Source: Streptomyces sp. BA2
Lineage (GTDB): Bacteria; Actinomycetota; Actinomycetes; Streptomycetales; Streptomycetaceae
DNA length: 64,000 bases
Reading direction: 5' to 3'
Assembly: GCF_009769735.1 (NCBI RefSeq)
Contig: NZ_WSRO01000002.1
Location: forward strand, 6,993,001 to 7,057,000
Under the pieces are notes generated by a model. The model was given only the letters and a program-made list of their open reading frames with translations. It did not search any database and was not told the origin of the DNA. Shown piece after piece: positions 62,499-64,000 of the stretch. A program made the position numbers and the translations under genes. Position 1 is the first letter of the stretch; every line of letters begins with the position of its first letter.

Positions 62499-62972
62499 TC
62501 AGGGTCCTTCCGCGGAGTGAACAGCTGGGCTCGGCCAGGGACTTGAGCCGGTGAGCAACGCGCTCGCAGCCGCCCAGGCGGCGTGGGGATCGAATGGCCC
62601 CGTCGTCCAGGTGGTGGCGCGCATCGCGCCCCGGTCCCGGTGCGCGCGGACGGTCCGTAGGTGGTCGGGGCGGCCGACAAACGCGTGCAGAGGCCTCTCG
62701 CCGGTCCAGACCGAGACGGATCCCGAGCGCTTACGCCACGGGTCGATCCAGAGCCACATGCCGACGGCGCCGGGCGTCTTCGGCCAGCTCCGGCGCAGCC
62801 GAAGTCCTGACAGGGTGATCGGCACGGTCTGGGTGTGGCGGTGGGCGGTGAACTCCATGAGGCTCACGAGGAGTTGACCTGGCGCATGCGCCTCGGGGCC
62901 GGCTTGCCAGGGCGTACGCGTGATCGGTCGCGGGACCGATCGCAGGATCAGTCGCGGGATCAGTGAAGGCAT
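62499..62972 (-). CDS. Hypothetical protein, possible DUF3291/monooxygenase-like fold
   Basis: 157 residues from ATG 62972 (no clear ribosome site). No signal peptide. The middle has LLVSLMEFTAHRHTQTV, GMWLWIDPWRKRSGSVSVW, RPLHAFVGRPDHLRTVRAHRDRGAMRATTW, which suggests a ferredoxin-like (antibiotic-biosynthesis-monooxygenase) fold such as DUF3291, but I am not sure. It is followed within 6 bases by the TIGR03086 gene, so they form an operon, and it lies just downstream of the TetR regulator gene with a TetR-type dyad in the gap. It may be the regulated gene. Confidence 0.6.
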   Translation of the reverse strand: MPSLIPRLILRSVPRPITRTPWQAGPEAHAPGQLLVSLMEFTAHRHTQTVPITLSGLRLRRSWPKTPGAVGMWLWIDPWRKRSGSVSVWTGERPLHAFVGRPDHLRTVRAHRDRGAMRATTWTTGPFDPHAAWAAASALLTGSSPWPSPAVHSAEGP

Positions 62973-62991
62973 GCGATGAGCTTAAATCTAA

Positions 62992-63003
62992 ACGAACGGT
63001 CGT
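62992..63003. promoter_or_regulatory. TetR-type dyad ACGAACGGTCGT
   Basis: A 12-bp imperfect palindrome (10 of 12 symmetrical) in the low-GC gap between the TetR gene and the gene at 62499-62972. TetR regulators commonly bind ACGA/TCGT half-sites next to their own genes. Confidence 0.45.
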
Positions 63004-63082
63004 GCTACTTGTTTCGCGGAGTCGGTCGTCGGGCCCCGATCTGCGGGTGCTGAGGGGGCGGGTTGCTGAGGGGGCGGTTTGC

Positions 63083-64000
63083 TTAGGGCAGCCCCGGTGA
63101 GGCGCTGGCGCTCAGGGAGGAGTTGAGCTGAGGCACCAGCGACGGGTCCGTCGCCGCCGCGCGCAGTCGTGCCGTGATGGCGACGCCCGCCCTGCGGTAG
63201 ATGGCCGGCTCGTCGTGCAGCACCGAGTGCGCGTTCGCCGTCTCCATCAGCGCGATGAGTTCGAAGGCGACCTGGGGTACGTCGGTATCCGGGTGCAGTT
63301 CGCCGGTGTCGCGGGCCTCGGCGACGCAGCGCTCCACCTGGCCGGTCCAGTCACGGTCGGCGCGGACCAGCGCGTCGTGCACCGCGCCCTCGCGGGCGTC
63401 GAACTCGGCGATCACCCCGTAGAAGAAGCAGCCGCCGGGAAAGACGCGCTGTTCCGAGTAGTCGAGCCAGCGCGCGCACAGCTGCCAGACGCGGCCGAGG
63501 CCGGGCGGGGACTGCGTGGCCGGTTCCACCACCGCGTCGAGGAAGATGCGGCCGGCCGCGCGGATGGTCGCGAGCTGCAGCTCCTCCTTGGAGCCGAAGA
63601 GCGCGAAGACCCCGCTCTTGCTGAGCTTCAGCTCGGTGGCGATCCGCCCGACGGAAAGCGCGTCCAGACCCTCGACCGAGGCGATGTCAACCGTGCGGCG
63701 CAGGACGAGACGCCGGGTCTGGTTACCACGCTCGACGCGCCCGTCGAGCTTGGTTCCGCTGGGGCTGGAGCCCGAGCCGGAGCCGGAGCTGGAGCCCCCG
63801 CCTGTACCTGAGCCGGAGCCTGAGCCCGAGCGAGAGCCTGAAACCGAGCCCGAGCGAGAGCCGGAGCCTGTACCTGAGCGAGAGTCGGAGCCCGAACCCG
63901 AGTGCGAGCCCGAGTCAGAGCCCGAGCCGGAGCGGGAGTCAGAGCCGGAGCCTGTACCTGAGCGAGAGCCGGAGCCTGAGCCCGAACCCGAACCCGAGCC
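63083..64000 (-). CDS. TetR-family regulator with long Ser-Gly N-terminal extension (start outside window)
   Basis: The minus-strand frame is open from the right edge to the stop at 63083, 305 residues visible. No ATG, GTG or TTG occurs in frame between 63533 and 64000, so the start lies outside. The first about 85 residues are alternating Ser-Gly with a few Asp, Arg, His and Thr. A TetR helix-turn-helix follows ([34 protein letters not shown], with [17 protein letters not shown] before it), then the C-terminal ligand domain ([17 protein letters not shown]). Such an extension is not typical of TetR proteins. It probably controls the operon downstream. Confidence 0.85.
   Translation of the reverse strand, partial: GSGSGSGSGSGSRSGTGSGSDSRSGSGSDSGSHSGSGSDSRSGTGSGSRSGSVSGSRSGSGSGSGTGGGSSSGSGSGSSPSGTKLDGRVERGNQTRRLVLRRTVDIASVEGLDALSVGRIATELKLSKSGVFALFGSKEELQLATIRAAGRIFLDAVVEPATQSPPGLGRVWQLCARWLDYSEQRVFPGGCFFYGVIAEFDAREGAVHDALVRADRDWTGQVERCVAEARDTGELHPDTDVPQVAFELIALMETANAHSVLHDEPAIYRRAGVAITARLRAAATDPSLVPQLNSSLSASASPGLP
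63766..64000. repeat. GAGCC(G/T/C) hexanucleotide repeat array at the right edge
   Basis: Bases 63766-64000 consist of GAGCCG, GAGCCT, GAGCCC, GAGTC and CCGGAG variants. GCCTGTACCTGAG recurs at 63800, 63868 and 63951. On the minus strand it encodes the Ser-Gly run of the TetR protein and continues beyond the window. Confidence 0.75.

Noticed and set aside
63766..64000. Repeat array as a CRISPR or non-coding satellite
   Set aside because: Units are six bases without spacers, and the frame through it is continuous with the TetR protein.

Overview
The window is a gene-dense, very GC-rich stretch of actinobacterial chromosome. It is almost certainly Streptomyces. The supporting signs are GTG and TTG starts, GGAGG-type ribosome sites, long GC hairpin terminators, an AfsR/SARP regulator, an XRE-DUF5753/DUF397 pair with a small HATPase, and the order acnA ... 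ngcEFG ... rok7B7-xylFGH ... dxs ... fadBA-rnd ... hemE ... hemY-hemQ. From memory this parallels the SCO5999-SCO6042 region of S. coelicolor. No rRNA, tRNA, CRISPR array, IS element or prophage was seen.

Layout. 0-5 kb: 3' end of acnA, then a P-loop ATPase overlapping a membrane-tethered periplasmic-binding-type protein, then a VOC protein. 5-13 kb: a small secreted protein divergent from an AfsR-type regulator, then HEAT-repeat/DUF7019, DUF397/XRE and HATPase genes typical of the WhiJ/AbaA-like regulatory families. 13-22 kb: extracellular enzymes (M1 peptidase lipoprotein, a large HEYGH metallopeptidase, a GH92 alpha-mannosidase). 22-34.5 kb: a sugar-uptake region with ngcEFG, a second CUT1 sugar ABC cassette without its own ATPase, the ROK regulator rok7B7 and the xylose-type importer xylFGH. 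34.6-46.8 kb: dxs, an APC permease, a GT39-like membrane protein, a NYN protein, a fadBA pair and RNase D. 46.8-55 kb: an orphan response regulator, DUF3000, and the haem genes hemE, hemY and hemQ interleaved with a flavin disulfide reductase and a DUF4349 lipoprotein. 55-64 kb: a TAP-like secreted hydrolase, a compact minus-strand cluster (DUF4142, DUF692, TIGR04222, DUF4142, TIGR04222), a mycothiol-transferase-like protein, and a TetR regulator that runs off the right edge.

How the genes may work together. The GH92 enzyme is divergent from ngcEFG, and two similar GntR/DasR-like sequence elements lie upstream of the two sugar cassettes. This suggests scavenging of mannose- and GlcNAc-containing glycans, with MsiK (elsewhere) probably energising the two CUT1 importers. 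Rok7B7 sits directly upstream of xylFGH, and a matching candidate binding site lies in front of xylF.

The most exciting locus is 56.7-61.7 kb. A DUF692 (MNIO, multinuclear non-haem iron oxidase) gene, with a fused C-terminal partner-like domain, lies 12 bp upstream of a membrane protein whose last 47 residues are almost only Gly, Ser and five Cys. MNIO enzymes are known to modify cysteines of ribosomal peptides. The pair therefore looks like a membrane-anchored cysteine-modification (RiPP-like) system, accompanied by two DUF4142 paralogues.
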